From positions 45,192,001-45,256,000 of the forward strand of contig JARKIP010000010.1 of the NCBI GenBank assembly GCA_029990175.1: 64,000 bases of DNA, given 5' to 3'. The first letter of the stretch is position 1, and every line of letters begins with the position of its first letter. The notes under the pieces are model-generated. The model was not told where the DNA came from and ran no database searches. It saw nothing but the letters and a program-made list of their open reading frames with translations. The stretch is from Petunia secreta (taxonomy: Eukaryota; Streptophyta; Magnoliopsida; Solanales; Solanaceae). The position numbers and the translations under genes are program-made. This document shows, piece after piece, positions 31,181 to 42,601 of the stretch.

Positions 31181-33020
31181 ATGGCTGGAAATAGAGAGAA
31201 TGGCATTGCAGCGTTCGAAGTATCGTTAGCCGATCTTATGGCTGCGATACAAGGCATCAGTGCCGAGGTAAAAGAAGTGAGTGCTCGAGTAGCTAATCTC
31301 GAGCAAAGGAGTGTGTCCGTGGCCTTACCTGGGTCCGGCACTAATACTAGCAACTCCACTCCTATGAAATCGGAGCAATTTGCTGAGCTTGTTCGACAAC
31401 AACGGTTGAAGAACGAGGCTATTCGAAATGAAGCTATGGGCAATCCCCGAGATGAACAACACTTGGGCAATCCCCAAGCTGGACAACATAATTTGGGCAA
31501 TAACCAAGCAGAACGACAAAACTTGGGCAATCCCCAAGCTGGTTATCAAAACTTGGGAATTCCCTGAGGTGATAGACGGCTACTTCCAAGGGCCCGAAGA
31601 CAAGTTGTGGTCGTTGATGAAGGGGTCGATGAGGGAGAATTTCTTGATGTCGAAGCTGAGTATGAGCCATTGTTCGTTCAACGAAGGCCGGTTCAACGAG
31701 GTCGTGGAAATTTCTGAGGTCGAGGCAGAGGTGCAAATATTGATCGATATTATAAGCGTGAGGCTAATGACTATTATGATGAGTATCCGGAGTCGGTCCG
31801 AGGTGCTCGAGATTCAAACTTTAACAGTGTCGAGATCACTATTCTACCTTTCAAAGGAACTAGTGTTCCGGATCAATATCTTGATTGGAAGATTCGACTG
31901 GAACGAAGCTTTGAAACAAATGAGATGACCGAAAAGAGAAAAGTTGCACATGTTATTGCTTCGTTTGAGGCATATGCATCAACATGGTGGGAAGCTGACT
32001 AAAGGTTAAGGTGAAGGAATGCTTATCCCGAGGTCACCACATGGGTGCATTTGATGAGAGCAATGGATGTTAAGTATGTGAATGCCAAATATCGGCATGA
32101 ACAACTTTGGAAGCTCTTCGAATTGAAACAAGGGTCAAAATTGGTTGAAGAATACTATGATGAGTTCGAAAGAATTTGATTTGCTCTTGATTTGGAAGAA
32201 CATGATGCCATCATTCGATTCAAAAATGGCTTGGCTCGAGATGTGTCATCTCAATTGAGATCGCATGTGTATCAAACCTTAGAAGATGTGTGTCATGCAG
32301 CCGTTGATGCTGAGAAATGGGTGAAAGACGACAAGGCAAGCCGATATCGAGGGGTCAGTTCTTCAGCTCTTTTGAACCGAGGTAAAGAATGGAAGAGTCC
32401 GAACCCAACAAATTCCAACATTGGTCGAGATCAAAAGAAACCCTTCGAGAGGGGAGTCACCGTTAACCAATCCAAAGATATGGGAGGTAAAGCTCAATTC
32501 AATACTCCCAGTGCTTCAAAAATTCAGTATCATAAATGTAAGGGTTATGGTCATATGGCAAGAGACTGTCCGACTCGTTATATCATGGTAATGCTTGATG
32601 ATGGAATCGTCCATGAGCAAGTGTGTGATTCTGAGGAGGAAGTAGTCGAGGAGGCTGATCTAGCTGAATTTGAGGATGATGGATATGACGCCACCGAGGT
32701 TGGGCATCCGGATGTTCTTTTAGTTGTTCAAAGGAACTTGAGTACCATGGTCATGGAAGAGGAAGATGACAACCAAAGGGAAAATCTCTTCCATGCCCGA
32801 TGTCGAGTGAAGGGGAAGGTGTGTTCGATGATCATTGATTCAAGCAGCTGTTCGAATGTGGTAAGCCAAACCTGGGTTTCTCAAATAGGACTACCTACTA
32901 CTGAACATCCCCGATCATATAAGCTCCAGTGGTTGAATGAGTGTGGAAAATTAAGAGTGGCAAAGCAAGTGTTGATCAAATTTCAAGTGATCATGATGAG
33001 ATGATATTTGATATGGTTCT
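31181..33020 (+). pseudogene. Element C Gag and start of protease (Ty3/gypsy, broken)
   Basis: Starts MAGNRENGIAAFEVSLADLM with a coiled-coil-like N terminus, then a 10-residue tandem repeat (31438-31560). In a shifted frame at about 31660-31980 comes the Gag core (LPFKGTSVPDQYLDWKIRLE, VIASFEAYASTWWEAD, then a TAA). LWKLFELKQGSKLVEEYYDEFE near 32105-32170 is followed by a TGA. The frame 32192-33004 gives VCHAAVDAEKWVK, the zinc knuckle YHKCKGYGHMARDCP (Tyr in place of the first Cys), and an acidic linker. It ends in the protease region (SMIIDSSSCSNVVS, GLPTTEHPRSYKLQWLNECG), with S instead of G in the D-S-G active site. The sequence stops at the truncated LTR of D. Confidence 0.8.
31438..31560 (+). 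repeat. 30-bp coding repeat in element C Gag
   Basis: Four units beginning gggcaatccc (or gggcaataac) start at 31438, 31465, 31495 and 31525, with a fifth partial unit at 31555. The first is 27 bp and the rest 30 bp. They encode a Gln/Asn/Gly-rich peptide of the form LGNPQAGxQN. Confidence 0.85.
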
Positions 33021-34061
33021 GATGCGGGACTCTCATCGCCAACTGGAAAGTATAGGCAATAATGACCCTTCACCGATGTGGGACTCTCATCGCCAACCGG
33101 GAAGTATATGCAATAATGACCATTCACCGGCTCGGGACTCTCATCGATTACCGGGAAGTATATACAATGCTCAAAACCAGAGTGCAATGCTCATATGCTC
33201 AATGCAATACCAACAACAGGGCATAACATATAATATACAATGTAAATTTAAAGCTAAGGCGTAATGAGTACGCCTATCGGCAGCTACACACGTAAGGAAC
33301 ATATGGTAGAAAATCCACGAGGCCAAGTGCCTCCAAAGAAATGGATATAAACACTTACCTTGTTACAAAGTTAGCACAGTTACTCAATAACCGCTTTATC
33401 CTTTGGATTCGCTGCCAAACGATCCTGCTGAATGTTTCGGTGTGAAAATTCTATCTTTTTCCGGCTCTTTTCTCATTTTCTGGGATTTTTTTCTCTGTTT
33501 ACGTTTTCCCCCTTTCTCCTTATCCTCTCCTCTGTTTTGCAGACTTTAAGCTAAGGGATTAAGAATCCCTTAGTCCCGCCTCTTCAATTGTTTTTGTTTC
33601 TTTCTTTTTCCTTTTCTTTTAATTCCAACTTTTGCATACAAATTATACCAAATTTATGTGACGTACTCGCTAAGGCGGATCTCAAATCAGATTCCAGAAA
33701 CTCAAGAAGCGAATTAAAACATAAAAGATCAAATTCTTTTAACTTTCGGTATTTTAGCGGAAACTAGCCGAACGACCTCGAAATTCACTTTCGAAAGTTC
33801 ACACAAGTTACAATTAATCATACGAACCTAACGGCGCTTTCGGATTTCGAATCGGAGTTCATTCGCCAAAATCGAGCTCGAAAATTTCTTTTTAGTATTT
33901 ATCGATAATAAAAATTGAAACCTTCTTCCGATGCCTACCAAACAAGGTCTGATTTAACTCAAATTTTATAGATAAGTCCCAATGGACCTAACGAAGATTT
34001 TAAAATTATTGGCACGCAAATTGAAGTCTATCTCCCGAAACGAATGACCGGGGTCATTTCA
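33021..34061 (-). repeat. Truncated left (3') LTR of element D
   Basis: Begins abruptly inside the 54-bp minisatellite (gatgcgggactctcatcgcc), directly after protease codons of element C, and ends GTCATTTCA. About 1 kb present at the start of the other LTR is missing. Confidence 0.82.
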
Positions 34062-34076
34062 TTCTCCTCCACTTAG
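34062..34076 (-). promoter_or_regulatory. Polypurine tract of element D
   Basis: The minus strand reads CTAAGTGGAGGAGAA directly before the LTR, closely like the tract of element B. Confidence 0.7.
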
Positions 34077-35880
34077 ACTCTCGTTCGTCCTCGAGCGAGC
34101 CTAAGTCTAAAGCGATATTCACGCAGATAACACGAGAACTTTCACAATCTTCATAAACTACGCCACGGGCATTATCTCATGATTACAGAATCAGAATTAT
34201 AACACGTACATCAAACTCTTGGATAAAAACATAGCTGGATAATATCATAACGCCATTGCGCAGCTTATTCTGACTAAGTTGATCCTTCCTCGATCACGAG
34301 AGGAGAGTTCTACATTTTCAAAACAAAGATACACGAAACTCTGGATGGATTAACATGATTCTGCTGATACATCACCTTGTCGATATACTTCACGATATAG
34401 AACAAGTCGATGGAACTAAGAATTAGCTCACGCTTGAACAATGCCTTAGAGATTTTATATTCGGATTCGGTATAAACTGGAGGAAGACTCCTCCACTTAG
34501 AGCATAAACTCATACAACTAATTTGAATAGAAATAGTCATCCTCGCACAATCTGCTGGATTAAGGAAGACTTGGCTTAAAAGAGAACGCGGCTCAGACCT
34601 GAGCTACCAAATTACTCTCTCGAGTTGCCAAACAGCTGCAATTCTCGAGTTCACAACTCCATACCTTTGTCATAAGCACCACCAGATGATCGATCAACTC
34701 AGGGGGTCCAATGACGCCTCTTAGTAGCTTTAAAAGACAACAATGTGCTGATACAGCTACCTTGACACGCACTCTGGCTCAACACAAGGAACATCACAAG
34801 CAGCTACTAACTACCCGAGCTCATTAGTTCCGGATGAAGAAGAGACGACAATGGACTGAGGATAAGAATAAATAGAGCTTCAGAAAGCTCATCTTTTTAT
34901 TTGATTGGCTACCAAAGCTAGACTACTTACGACTCAGGCTAGCGAAAGAATCAGAACTGAAGAAATAGATATTAAATGAAGTTTATGGAAAAAAATCCAT
35001 GCCTATTTAACCTCCCAATAAGAAGGAAACTCTAACAAATTTACCAGAAACCCTTTTATACCGAGACAAACTTATAGAATAACATGACTCTGCTAGCGCC
35101 TCGAACCATGAGGAGATACATAGATCAAGTATTACTTACTAATCACTTTACACCGGAAGAAACAATGATGCATTATGTTGGTGACGGGTAAGAATCCCAA
35201 TGATGCATTCTGTTGGTGACGGGTAAGAACCCCATCATCCTATCGACACTGAATTCTAAAGAGAGATAGACTGACTTAACATAATAAGAGAAAGTGGTAC
35301 AATAGGATGCCAAGCAAGCAACACCGACACTCTCTCAAATTTCTCACATTTGAGCCAGATCAACTAGGAGGATCCCAAAAATACCATGAATAAATCATAC
35401 AAGAAGCTCACTCCTCTACCGCAACTGATTCATAATAAAAACGACATCCAAGAAAACCATGGAAACATGATAACACAACCATTTCCAAATCGATCGGAAG
35501 AATCAAAGCTTACAGACATATAAGTGAGGAAGAAATACTTGGTTGTACTACATCGAATACTTCAGCATCCTGCCAGACTGGTAGTTCTTAGAACTACCTC
35601 TGCAGCTGAGCCGAGCCGCCACCCTGATAATTACTTCTAGAAGAACCACTACCACCACACTCTCGACCTCTATCGAATGAGGGCATATCTCCGGTTGATT
35701 AAGATCTAAATGAAATTCCCTACGACTGTGCAGGTGCCGGATAACGAGAGAAAGGACAACTGCCTATTTGCCGAAGTAAAGAAAAACTCCTCAAAGATGA
35801 CAGGCTCGTTACAATGATAATACCTTTTCAGTGAAAATGGAAGCTGGATTGACGAACTACTGGCACACTCTAAGAATCGC
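34077..35880 (-). other. Non-coding internal remnant of element D
   Basis: About 1.8 kb where pol would be expected. I find no RT, RNase H or integrase motif on either strand and no long frame. A 35-bp tandem duplication (aatgatgcatt, tgttggtgacgggtaag) lies at 35165-35234. Confidence 0.55.
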
Positions 35881-36850
35881 ATGACACAAACTGAGATAAC
35901 CTGGAAGGTGACCTCCCAAAATAATCAACACTTTTACCTCCAAAAGAGGTACCATGGTTGCCCACTAGGGCCATGGGATCTCTTGCTCTCCCGCTCTAAC
36001 TCTTCCCACCCTAACTTATGGTATGCCTCGTACCTCCGAGCAATATCAACAACAACATCAAATGAAATCCTGACCTCAATCTCTCGAGCTATCCTGGATC
36101 TCAAGGAAAAAGGAAAGGTCATCAATATTTCTTTGAACATTCTCGGAAGGTTCATAGACTAGTTCTAGTACATATCCAGCCATCCTAAAGAATTTAATCT
36201 CATATTCTGAAACCAACAGACTAACCAACAGGCTACCTTGTCTAATCCACTCAAACTAGCAACATTCTTCATCTCGCTTGCTACTCGAAAGGAACTTTTC
36301 CACGAATCTAGAAGAAAAATCGAACCAAGTTAGCTAATAAGAGAGCAGTCCACTAATCCAGGACTGGACCTTGAAACTGGAAAGCAGAATAATCAACACC
36401 ATACCGCTCAATATAATAAAGAGCCTGAAGGATATGCTGACATCATTGTATTTTAAAAAACTTACACTGGATTATCTGATGCATTATTTGAGAATATCAG
36501 AAGGTTCAACCAGGTAAAATAATGCAACCACTTTGAGCACTCGGACCGAACTGTTACCTCGGCTGGCTAACCAGCCAGAACAATTAGAGGTACAATACAT
36601 GCTACCTCCGTAACATAATTAACTGCAGCAATATTAAGAACTGGAATAGGAGCTTCCTGAGACCGAATTCTCTGCATTTGCGGCAACCTGATAGGAGGTT
36701 CTTGCGGTATCTGCGCCTCCAAGATTCTCGTAAAAGCATCGTAGAGAGGCAAGGGAACCACAAGGCCCTGCTCCCTTGCCCATCGCAAGCTCGTACAGTT
36801 GGGGCCTGCGCGTCTGGATCGTCGGTATGATCCACAACTCTCTGGGCTTG
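35881..36850 (-). pseudogene. Gag fragments of element D
   Basis: Minus-strand stretches at 35934-36155 (MFKEILMTFPFSLRSRIARE, VDIARRYEAYHKLGWEELE) resemble the Gag core end of Tekay-like elements, where FxEGLxPxxR and VDIARRxE motifs occur. Pieces at 36567-36837 (Pro/Ala-rich, next to the primer site) fit the Gag N terminus. Stops and frameshifts separate them. Confidence 0.5.
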
Positions 36851-37095
36851 AGTAGCTCTAGCCCCAGGCTAAACTACTTCGTCCTGAACTCCTGATTTTT
36901 CGCACGAGGGTTCACAATTACCACGAAGGAATTAACGAAAATACTTTTGCATCCTAGACCGACGCACGATCAGAAAAGAATGAAGTGAAACTTCTTAAAT
37001 GCCATCATAACCTCTCGTAGATAAGTACGGACGTCTACGTACCCATCAACGAGACTCTACAAGACATTGTCTTAGTCTGGATAGACTCTAAACCA

Positions 37096-37108
37096 GGCTC
37101 TGATACCA
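37096..37108 (-). promoter_or_regulatory. Primer-binding site of element D (initiator tRNA-Met)
   Basis: The minus strand reads TGGTATCAGAGCC two bases inside the LTR. Confidence 0.85.
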
Positions 37109-37769
37109 ACTGACACGACCCAGAATCTGGCTAGGCCGTGCGGGCACCCGACATTCTCCCCTAGACCCGTCGAACGAACCCTTACCAATTAAATTAGGAA
37201 AATAAATATAATCCAATTCATAAATAAAAACAAGACTTAAAAAAAGCACAGACATACTGATACCTCTATGCTGTACAAAAGAAATTACAGCTGTCTACCC
37301 AACATACTAGGCTTAGGGCTATCCAGACAAGACATCTAAGAGTACAAAAGAAGATAGATACCTTCTGAAGGGAGCAAAATACAACTGAAATAATAAACAT
37401 AAATCTAGTGGCCATCCAGAATAAAAGCTGGCTCATCCTGATAGCTGAGTCGTCTTCCTCCTTCACAACGTGGCGAACTCAATCCTGGAGCGAACCTGCC
37501 GAAACGAAATAGATAGACAAGAAACAAACAACAAACAAGGGTGATTCAAAAGGACTCAATAAGTGGGGCAGACTAGCCACCTCAAAGAATAGGATAGCTA
37601 GTCAGGGAGAAAAGAAACAGATAAACCAAATTCCTCTTATTTAAATTATGAAAAGGCAGCGCCAGATAATAACTGGAAACACGTATGGAATCATAAATTC
37701 ATTAACAACCAAGAACATAAGATAGCCAGAACATATAGGTATCCCGAACATATCAACAATCAGAAATAC

Positions 37770-37936
37770 ATCCTGTTGCAGCATGCAACCCGATCCATAT
37801 ATTCATCCTGTCGCGGTGTGCAACTCGATCCATATATTCATACTGTCGCGGCGTGCAGCCCGATCCATATATTTATAACGTTGCGGCATGCAACCCGATC
37901 CATATATTTATACCGTTGCAGTGTGCAACCCGATCC
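37770..37936. repeat. 35-bp minisatellite in element D LTR
   Basis: Four full units start at 37770, 37805, 37840 and 37875, with a partial fifth at 37910. Each is a variant of TGTCGCGG-TGCAACCCGATCCATATATT. Unit differences are mostly C/T changes. Confidence 0.92.
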
Positions 37937-37940
37937 CCGC

Positions 37941-38263
37941 AATAATGACCCTTCACCGGCTCGGGACGCTCATCGATTATCGGGAAGAATATGCAATGAT
38001 GACCCTTCACCGGCTCGGGACTCTCATCGATTACTGGGAAGTATATGAAATAATAACCCTTCACTGGTGCGGGACTCTCATCGCCAGCCGGGAAGTATAT
38101 GCAACAATGACCCTTCACCGATGCGGGACTCTCATCGCCAACCAGGAAGTATATGCAATAATGACCTTCACCGGTGCGGGACTCTCATCGCCTACCAGGA
38201 AGTATATGCAATAATGACCATTCACCGGCTCGGAACTCTCATAGATTACTGAGAAGTATATAC
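37941..38263. repeat. 54-bp minisatellite in element D LTR
   Basis: Six units of about 54 bp, each with AATAATGACCCTTCACCGG, a CGGGACTCTCATCG block and GGGAAGTATATGC. About three such units remain at the truncated left LTR (33021-33176). Confidence 0.92.
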
Positions 38264-39197
38264 AATGCTCAAAACTAGAGTGCAATGCTTATATGCTTAA
38301 TGCAATACCAACAACAAGGCATAACATATAATATACAATGTAAATTCAAAGCTAAGGCGTAATTAGTACGCCTATCGGCAGCTACACACGTAAGGAACAC
38401 GTGGTAGAAAATCCACGAGGCCAAGTGCCTCTAAAGAAATGGATATAAACACTTACCTTGTTACAAAGTTAGCACAGTTACTCAACAACCGCTTTATCCT
38501 TTGGATTCACTGCCAAACGATCCTGCTGAATGTTTCGGGGGTGAAAATTCTATCTTTTTCGGGCTCTTTCTCATTTTCTGGTATTGTTTTCTCTGTTTAC
38601 GTTTTCCCTCTTTCTCCTTATCCTCACCTCTGTTTTGCAGACTTTAAGCCTCTTCAATTGTTTTTGTTTCTTTCTTTTTCCTTTTCTTTTATTTCTTTTA
38701 TTTTTATATTTTTTTCTTAACGAAAATTAAAACGGTGCCCTACGACATTTAAAATAATTCCAACTTTTGCATACAAGTTATACCAAATTTATGTGACGTA
38801 CTCACTAAGGCGGATCTCAAATCGGATTCCAGAAACTCAAGAAGCGAATTAAAACGGAAAAGATCAAATTCTTTTAACTTTCGGCATTTTAGCGGAAACT
38901 AGCTGAACGACCTCGAAATTCATTTTCGAAAGTTCACACAAGTCACAATTAATCATACAAACCTAACGGCGCTTTCGGATTTCGAATCGGAGTTCATTCG
39001 CCAAAATCGAGCTCGAAAATTTCTTTTTAATATTTATCGATAATAAAAACTGAAACCTTCTTCCGATGCTGACCAAACGAGGTCTGATTTAGCTCAAATT
39101 TTACAGATAAGTCCCAATGGACCTATCGAAGATTTTAAAATTATTGGCACGTAAATTGGAGTCCTATCTCCCGAAATGACTGACCGAGGTCGTTTCA

Positions 39198-40510
39198 CTC
39201 ACTTCAAGGGGAAAGAGGAGGCATCTAAGGATCTTAAATCAACTTTGAAAGAAACAGGAGCAGTATTTCTCACAGAAGATAAATCAGTGGAAGCATGAGA
39301 AACTGAATAAGCTTTTTGAAAATGCTCAAGGGTATGAGATAAAAGAGAAGCAGTATCATCAATCCAAACTCCATTATTATCTTTAAAAAAGTTAATGACA
39401 TTAGTTCTGCGTCTATTAGTAGCAGTAACATGAAAAAATTTAGTACATCTATCACCATCACTAAGCCAAGAGATTCTGGATCTAATTTTCCAATAGTCTT
39501 CTTCTTGATTAAGGATGGAATTATAGTCATGCTGAAGGTCCTTTTCTAGGGTTTCAAGAAAGAAACTAGTAGCATAGTTAGGAGATTTCTAAATGCCACT
39601 TAGTCTTGCTAGAGTTTCTTTTTCTTTTTAAAAAGATCACCAAATCTAGAATCTTTCCAGGGATTAATTTTAAGGGAAAAGTTTTTTAATGGCACTTTGG
39701 AGATTATAACCTTCCTAACAATTCGAAACTAGTTTTGGAAAATCGGGATGGTGACACCAAAATTTTTCCAATCTAATTGGTCTAGAAAAATTAATTTTAG
39801 TACGGTAATTGAGTTTAATTAATAAAGGATTATGGTCGGATCTAGATTTAGGTAAGTGAGTTACAAAAGCATGGGAAAATTTAGTAATCCTAACTTTCAT
39901 TACAAAAAGCTCTATCAATTCTTTCTAGGATTAAAACCATTAGTTTTGCTTCTAAGATTTGACCTTTCCCACCTTTAAACCCTAGGTCCTGAAGATGACA
40001 ATGTTCAATACAAGACCAGAATCGATTAATTCTACTATTGCTAACAGGTCTTCCTCCAAACTTTTCATTATGATTAAGAACTTCATTAAAATCACCAGCA
40101 GCTAGCCAAGGACCATTATAAGAATCATATATAGTGTTCAAGTTTTTCTATAATGAAGTTCTAACTGATCTATTAGGACTAGCATAAATACAGCTAAATA
40201 ACCAGCAAAAGTGAAAATTTCTTACCTCGATCATAGCATGGATTTCTTGCTTATGTCTGGTAAACCTAGTAATACTAACTATAGCATGATCCCAAAGAAG
40301 AGCTATACCACCAGCCCTACCAACTGTTAGAACTTCTATCATTTCAGTAAAGTCATGGTCGTGAAGAAGAGAATATGATTTTCCATTTTAGTTTCAAGTA
40401 AAGCTACCATGCATGGCCTATGAGTATGAATCAGGTCCCTAAAGTTCCTTCAAAAACTAGAACTGTTAGCTCCACGAGTGTTCCAAACTATAATAGGTCT
40501 ATTCATCATT
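39198..40510 (-). pseudogene. Element E: LINE ORF2, endonuclease and linker to RT (truncated)
   Basis: On the minus strand the frame begins near 40507 (MNRPIIVWNTRGAN), the usual start of plant L1-type ORF2. Endonuclease motifs follow: ALLETK-type region near 40410, GRAGGIALLWD near 40310, WLAAGDFNEVLNHNEKFGGRP near 40080-40110, and DLGFKGGKG near 39970. After the endonuclease come IRSRISWLSDGDRCTKFFH and TNRRRTNVI (about 39400-39490), typical of the linker before RT. Stops and frameshifts are frequent. At 39198 the LINE is cut by element D, so RT is absent. Confidence 0.82.
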
Positions 40511-40841
40511 GGTTGGTTTTGGTGACTGTTCTCCCTCCCCCCCCCCCAACCGGGAATTGAGGTCCTCTCATGGATGGAACCATGATGACTGCATGCTTCC
40601 CCACTGTTGGATCCTGGGGAGGTCGAATGTCCATTAAACACTTTAAGAGAGCCACTGGACAATTGAAGATGTACTTCTTGTCCTGTCTTTCTCTGAAGAG
40701 AAGAATTTTTACCTCTCTGAGGCTTGAAATTTCTATGCTCAATTCCCTATTTGGAGGAAACATCTCTCCTAACCCCTTCATGACATTTTCTCCTAGTTCT
40801 TAAACATTGGCTGGGTATTGGTCCTGAACCTCCATGGGTTC

Positions 40842-42601
40842 CTAGTGAGCTTGTTGGTACTGAGGTTGAGCTTGGTTTTGGACTTGATTAGGTAGCCCCC
40901 ATGACATAAAAACAGGATTCAACTGGTTTTTCTCTTCTTGTGGGAAGAAGGGGAGATTGGTCTGTAGGTTATGGGGGTTCAGAGGGATGAAGTGTGGTGG
41001 CCTGTTCCACTGGTCCTGAATTAACCCTAGTGCATGTGGGTTTATAGTTGGTGCTAAGGGGTTGATCACATTGTCCAACCACATATGGTTCATGAAATTG
41101 TTCATTGCTAGGTGCATGCCTTCTGAGACAACTTGGGCTAGGAAGTTTGGGTTGTTGATTATAATCACTACTGGGTGACCCTCCAGATTCACTTTGAAAG
41201 TGATTGCATGTCCCATCAGACCTCTCTCTATCCAAGAAGTGACTTGGTGATTCTGTGGAAGAGGAGGAGATATGAAGTAGGTTGGTTGATTGTTTTGATT
41301 TTTTGGAAGTGGATGATGGTTTTCCATATTGAGTCTTCTCTGGTGAGTTAGAGCTTGGATTATACGAATTATATGGATGATGGTTTTCCATTTTGCGTCT
41401 TCTCTGGTGAGTTAGAGCTTGGATTATACGAATTCTTCTTCTTAGATTCAGAGGTACTCTTGGCATTGTGAGAATGAGGAGAGTTTATAGTGGAAGGAGA
41501 TGGAGTAGGGCAAGTTTTACAAGGAATAGGTAAATCAATGGAAATGGCCTCTATTGAAAGTGAATTGATTGGATTATACGTGAAGGAGTTTATAAAATCA
41601 TGGATAGATTTTCCATGAGACGCCTGGCTATTTTCCATATCCACTTGGTCTGGGTTAGTGCAATCTTTTGACACATGTCCTAAGGTTAAGAGGAGAAATT
41701 CATTTTTAGTTAAAGTCTTTTTCTAATTCCGGCTTATTGAGATGATTAGAAGGATTATTAGATGACATGTCTAAGTGTTGTTGGTCCATTGCCAGGGTTG
41801 CATTATTTTTATAGGAGGCAAACTCATCATTAGTCATATGCATGTGTTTGTCCATTTGGCAGGAGAGAGGTTCAGATATATCGAGCATGCATTGGTCATT
41901 GCTATTACTAATTTCCACATCAGTGGTTTTAGGCAAAACCATGGGCTGGTTATCTAAAACTGAAAAACTATTTTTCAGAGATTTAAAAGTTTTTCTAGGA
42001 ATAATGTCAGACGACACAATCCCTTGGGATTGACTTGTCTTAGGGCTAACTGCAGAGATCAAGCTTTTATTAACATAACTAAATTTGCGAGTGTTAAGAT
42101 ACTTACCTGTGTCAGCATTAAACATCTTAGCATTTATACCTTCCTTGATTGGAGAACTGCTTGTTGATGAGGATTTCAATGACTGTTTCTTGCCCTTGTT
42201 GAAGTTCACCACTTTCCATGCATCATCTTCTTTAGGCTCCTGAGCAATTAAGTTTTCCTCTGGATGTTGGGAATTTCTTTGAACTGCTGTCTGTTCATTT
42301 CCAATAATGGAGTAGGGACAATTTAAGGATACATGACTTAAGCGGCCACATGAAACACATAAAAAATTTTGCCTTCATATAGAATTTCTTGTTTATGAGT
42401 GCCAATCAAAATATGCCTTTGGAATGGTTGATTCACTTGGATCTCTACACACAAATGAACGTATCTTTCCCTAAGTATAGCCGATGTACATGCATCGATC
42501 TTAAGAAGATTACCAATTCGGTTATCTATCTTAAAAAGCACAATACTATCATAGAATTCAGTGGGCAATTGAGGAAGTCTCACCCAAACCGCAGATTTCG
42601 T
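40842..42601 (-). pseudogene. Element E: LINE ORF1, downstream part
   Basis: Directly right of this segment the ORF is split by element F. From 42600 downward: AVWVRLPQLPTEFYD, IGNLLKIDACTSA and HKQEILYEG, the signature of the DUF4283-type RNA-binding domain of plant LINE ORF1. A zinc knuckle follows (CVSCGRLSHVSLNC, C-x2-C-x4-H-x4-C, about 42318-42360) in a frame shifted by one base. The rest is a low-complexity Ser/Pro/Asn-rich tail with a 63-bp in-frame duplication near 41313-41438. The protein binds LINE RNA in its family. Confidence 0.8.
41313..41438. repeat. 63-bp tandem duplication in LINE ORF1
   Basis: The block gatgatggttttccat... at 41313 recurs at 41376. The period of 63 bp (21 codons) keeps the frame. 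Confidence 0.85.

Larger units (their letters stand above)
33021..39197 (-). mobile_element. Element D: decayed chromovirus-like LTR retrotransposon
   Basis: A truncated LTR at 33021-34061 and a complete one at 37111-39197 share their sequence from the minisatellite to the ends (GTCATTTCA / GTCGTTTCA). The complete LTR starts TGACACGACC. A polypurine tract next to the left LTR and a tRNA-iMet primer site next to the right one give minus orientation. The internal part is only about 3.05 kb and keeps recognisable gag fragments but no RT or integrase. LTR ends and the polypurine tract resemble those of B, so it is a distant relative. No target duplication can be recognised because the left LTR is truncated. 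Confidence 0.82.
37111..39197 (-). repeat. Complete right (5') LTR of element D
   Basis: 2087 bp, TGACACGACC to GTCGTTTCA on the plus strand. It contains two different minisatellites (37770-37936 and 37941-38263). The part from about 38110 onward pairs with the left LTR. Confidence 0.82.

Noticed and set aside
33021..33176. Left repeat block of D as a separate satellite locus
   Set aside because: It continues without a break into sequence that matches the D LTR up to its end, so it is LTR sequence.
37941..38263. Regular 54-bp repeats considered as a CRISPR-like array
   Set aside because: Units are directly tandem without unique spacers, lie inside an LTR, and the genome is clearly plant nuclear.
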